A DNA stretch of 64,000 bases, taken from assembly GCF_004770995.1 (NCBI RefSeq), contig NZ_RQHW01000008.1, positions 92,222 through 156,221 of the forward strand, written 5' to 3'. The position numbers were made by a program, and so were the translations under genes. The notes under the pieces are model-generated. The model was not told where the DNA came from. It was given only the letters and a program-made list of their open reading frames with translations, and searched no databases. This document shows positions 62,829 through 64,000 of the stretch, piece after piece. Source of the DNA: Leptospira idonii. GTDB lineage: Bacteria > Spirochaetota > Leptospiria > Leptospirales > Leptospiraceae. Position 1 is the stretch's first letter. Every line of letters begins with the position of its first letter.

Positions 62829-63788
62829 ATGATATTCATTCGAAATGTAGCTTTTTTGCTTACCTTTCTGTTTCTTGCAGTCACTGGAATTTCCGCACAA
62901 GGAAAAGTGGAAGGAAACGCACTTCGCATCAAAGGCGGCCTTTTTTATGGCGGCGTAAAAACAGATTTTGAAAAAAGAAACCAAACTTCCGATATCTTTA
63001 GTTCAGCGGAAGTCAATCAAGATTGGAAGAACCACCGAGATTTGGATTTGATCAACGGCCTCGGCGTAGATTATTTTCATTCATTAAACTCTGGAGTTCT
63101 TTCTAATTTTTTTATAGGGATTCAATTGAATCGTTATGGTAGAAGTTATCAATGGGATTCTTTTTATCCTTTCGGGATCGGTAAAAAAGAAGGCGATTAT
63201 TCTTTAAATTACACGGATATCAATGCAGGAGTTACTTTAGCTGTAGCACCTGGTTTCCGAATCCTTCCAAAATATGTGATTCGTTCTTTGTCTCAACAGT
63301 TGGATGGACAATACTTCGGATTGGGAAATCCTTCCAAGTATGGGTCTCAAACTAGAACGGCAGGAGGCCTTTCCGGGCTTTTGGGAGTGGGTTTTGAATA
63401 TGATATTTCCGAATCTATCACACTCTTTGCCGATTTGTTAGTGTATGGTCCTTTTCTTTTCCGCTCCAAAGGAGAATACAATAACGAAAAATTCGAAATC
63501 GGAAACGGGTTTGCTACATTTTCAACTGCTAATGGTGGTTATACGTTCAGTTCTCAAAAGATATCGTTAGGCGGTAGTTTCGTATTGATGCCTGGACTCA
63601 GATTGAATGCGTCTTTGGAACAAGAAAGACTTCATTTGAAAGCGGAATCTCCTTTTGCGTTGAGCGTGACCACAGTCGGATTCAATACTTTGGGAACATT
63701 GGGAGAATATGTATCCGCAACTTCCGAAGATCGAATCAAAATCTCTGGAATTAAAATGGGAGTCAGCTACGATTTAGATTTCAAATAG
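62829..63788 (+). CDS. Probable outer-membrane beta-barrel protein
   Basis: A 319-residue protein with a signal peptide (about 1-20, ending ISA-QGK). The mature part alternates polar and hydrophobic residues with aromatic girdles (RIKGGLFYGGVKTDF, DINAGVTLAVAPGFRI, ISLGGSFVLMPGLRLNAS) and ends in a strand finishing MGVSYDLDFK, with a terminal aromatic residue as expected for BAM substrates. Charged turns separate about eight to twelve strands. It resembles OmpW- or OmpA-type small porins only in layout. An AGGTG site precedes the ATG by seven bases. Confidence 0.75.
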   Translation: MIFIRNVAFLLTFLFLAVTGISAQGKVEGNALRIKGGLFYGGVKTDFEKRNQTSDIFSSAEVNQDWKNHRDLDLINGLGVDYFHSLNSGVLSNFFIGIQLNRYGRSYQWDSFYPFGIGKKEGDYSLNYTDINAGVTLAVAPGFRILPKYVIRSLSQQLDGQYFGLGNPSKYGSQTRTAGGLSGLLGVGFEYDISESITLFADLLVYGPFLFRSKGEYNNEKFEIGNGFATFSTANGGYTFSSQKISLGGSFVLMPGLRLNASLEQERLHLKAESPFALSVTTVGFNTLGTLGEYVSATSEDRIKISGIKMGVSYDLDFK

Positions 63789-63811
63789 TGAATCTTTTTT
63801 TATAAAGTTGC

Positions 63812-63842
63812 TTGACGAGAGAGCTCTTTGCTTTCATATGGT
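63812..63842 (+). promoter_or_regulatory. Promoter of 5S rRNA copy 2
   Basis: TTGACG (63812-63817) and TATGGT (63837-63842; or CATATG at 63835-63840 with 17-base spacing) immediately precede the 5S gene. The repeat shared with copy 1 starts at this -10 region, while the -35 regions differ. Confidence 0.55.
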
Positions 63843-63849
63843 AAATACT

Positions 63850-63965
63850 CCTGGTGATAATGGAGAGAAGGCCATACCCGTTCCCATTCCGAACACGGAA
63901 GTCAAGCTTCTCATCGCCGATGGTACTATTGGGTTCGCTCAATGGGAGAGTAGGACATTGCCGGG
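63850..63965 (+). rRNA. rrf: 5S ribosomal RNA, copy 2
   Basis: Identical to copy 1 over 116 bases and also over about 14 bases upstream. The 3' flank (TTAGCACTTATAACC) differs from that of copy 1 but matches the remnants near 61692 and 62072. The start of a terminator-like AAAGCCAACC is visible at the window end. No 16S or 23S is adjacent within the window. Confidence 0.95.
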
Positions 63966-64000
63966 TTAGCACTTATAACCTTAACGAAAAGCCAACCTAA

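Noticed and set aside
1..64000. Search by eye for CRISPR arrays, transposases, integrases, tRNA genes and riboswitches.
   Set aside because: No regularly spaced repeats, no transposase or integrase motifs and no tRNA T-loop with acceptor stem were found. A full search would need tRNAscan-SE, Infernal and a CRISPR finder.

Overview
The window looks like chromosome of a spirochete in the family Leptospiraceae, most likely Leptospira. The evidence is indirect: 5S rRNA genes that stand alone with no 16S, 23S or tRNA beside them, a DUF1577/PilZ protein, many gene families typical of leptospires, short lipoprotein signals ending in Cys, and a moderate GC content with A/T-rich intergenic DNA. I cannot assign a species. 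Two full 5S copies and no visible virulence family would suit an environmental species, but that is only a guess.

Layout. 1-6142: the end of lon, a class A penicillin-binding protein, an oligopeptide-binding lipoprotein and an MsbA-type ABC exporter; the last two are divergent with start codons two bases apart. 6150-10165: a zinc-ribbon protein, a CoA-transferase overlapping an FAD oxidoreductase, and a methyltransferase. 10176-15373: a CsoR-type regulator, a DUF2892 membrane protein, a TolC-like protein and an RND pump, with two matching operator-like dyads and no periplasmic adaptor gene. 15403-18251: three tandem paralogous secreted alpha/beta-hydrolase-like genes. 18415-25438: a membrane histidine kinase, a lytic transglycosylase, a membrane-anchored surface protein and a penicillin-acylase-family enzyme. 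25569-30908: a complete heavy-metal RND tripartite system (CzcC-, CzcB- and CzcA-like).

31102-36918: a TPR protein, the DUF1577/PilZ protein, a crotonase-fold protein lacking both catalytic glutamates, a Crp/Fnr regulator and a rhomboid protease. 36970-41617: a small protein with a promoter predicted to give a leaderless mRNA, a two-component pair and a 7TM-DISM histidine kinase. 41704-45074: a candidate 39-residue membrane protein, hisB-hisH-hisA and a VKOR-thioredoxin fusion. 45080-49764 (minus strand): an AarF/UbiB kinase, feoA, feoB and a NeuB-family synthase. 49880-54024: a winged-helix/helicase-associated protein, a small hypothetical and lnt. 54053-56156: a lipase with its foldase (Lif). 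56398-58283: glycyl-tRNA synthetase and a GNAT protein. 58345-60929: a multi-spanning protein with a TonB-like C-terminus overlapping a PrsW-family protease. 60869-64000: a GyrI-like protein, two identical 5S rRNA genes, a 640-bp non-coding stretch with partial 5S 3' ends and several terminators, a small lipoprotein and a beta-barrel protein.

Cell-envelope work dominates: peptidoglycan synthesis and turnover, lipid export, lipoprotein acylation, metal efflux and uptake, secreted hydrolases with a dedicated chaperone, disulfide formation and intramembrane proteolysis. I see no insertion sequence, prophage, CRISPR array or tRNA gene. The least explained parts are the 5S remnant array, the CsoR-RND operon, the mosaic hydrolase array and two kinases that share an insertion inside the dimerisation/phosphotransfer domain.
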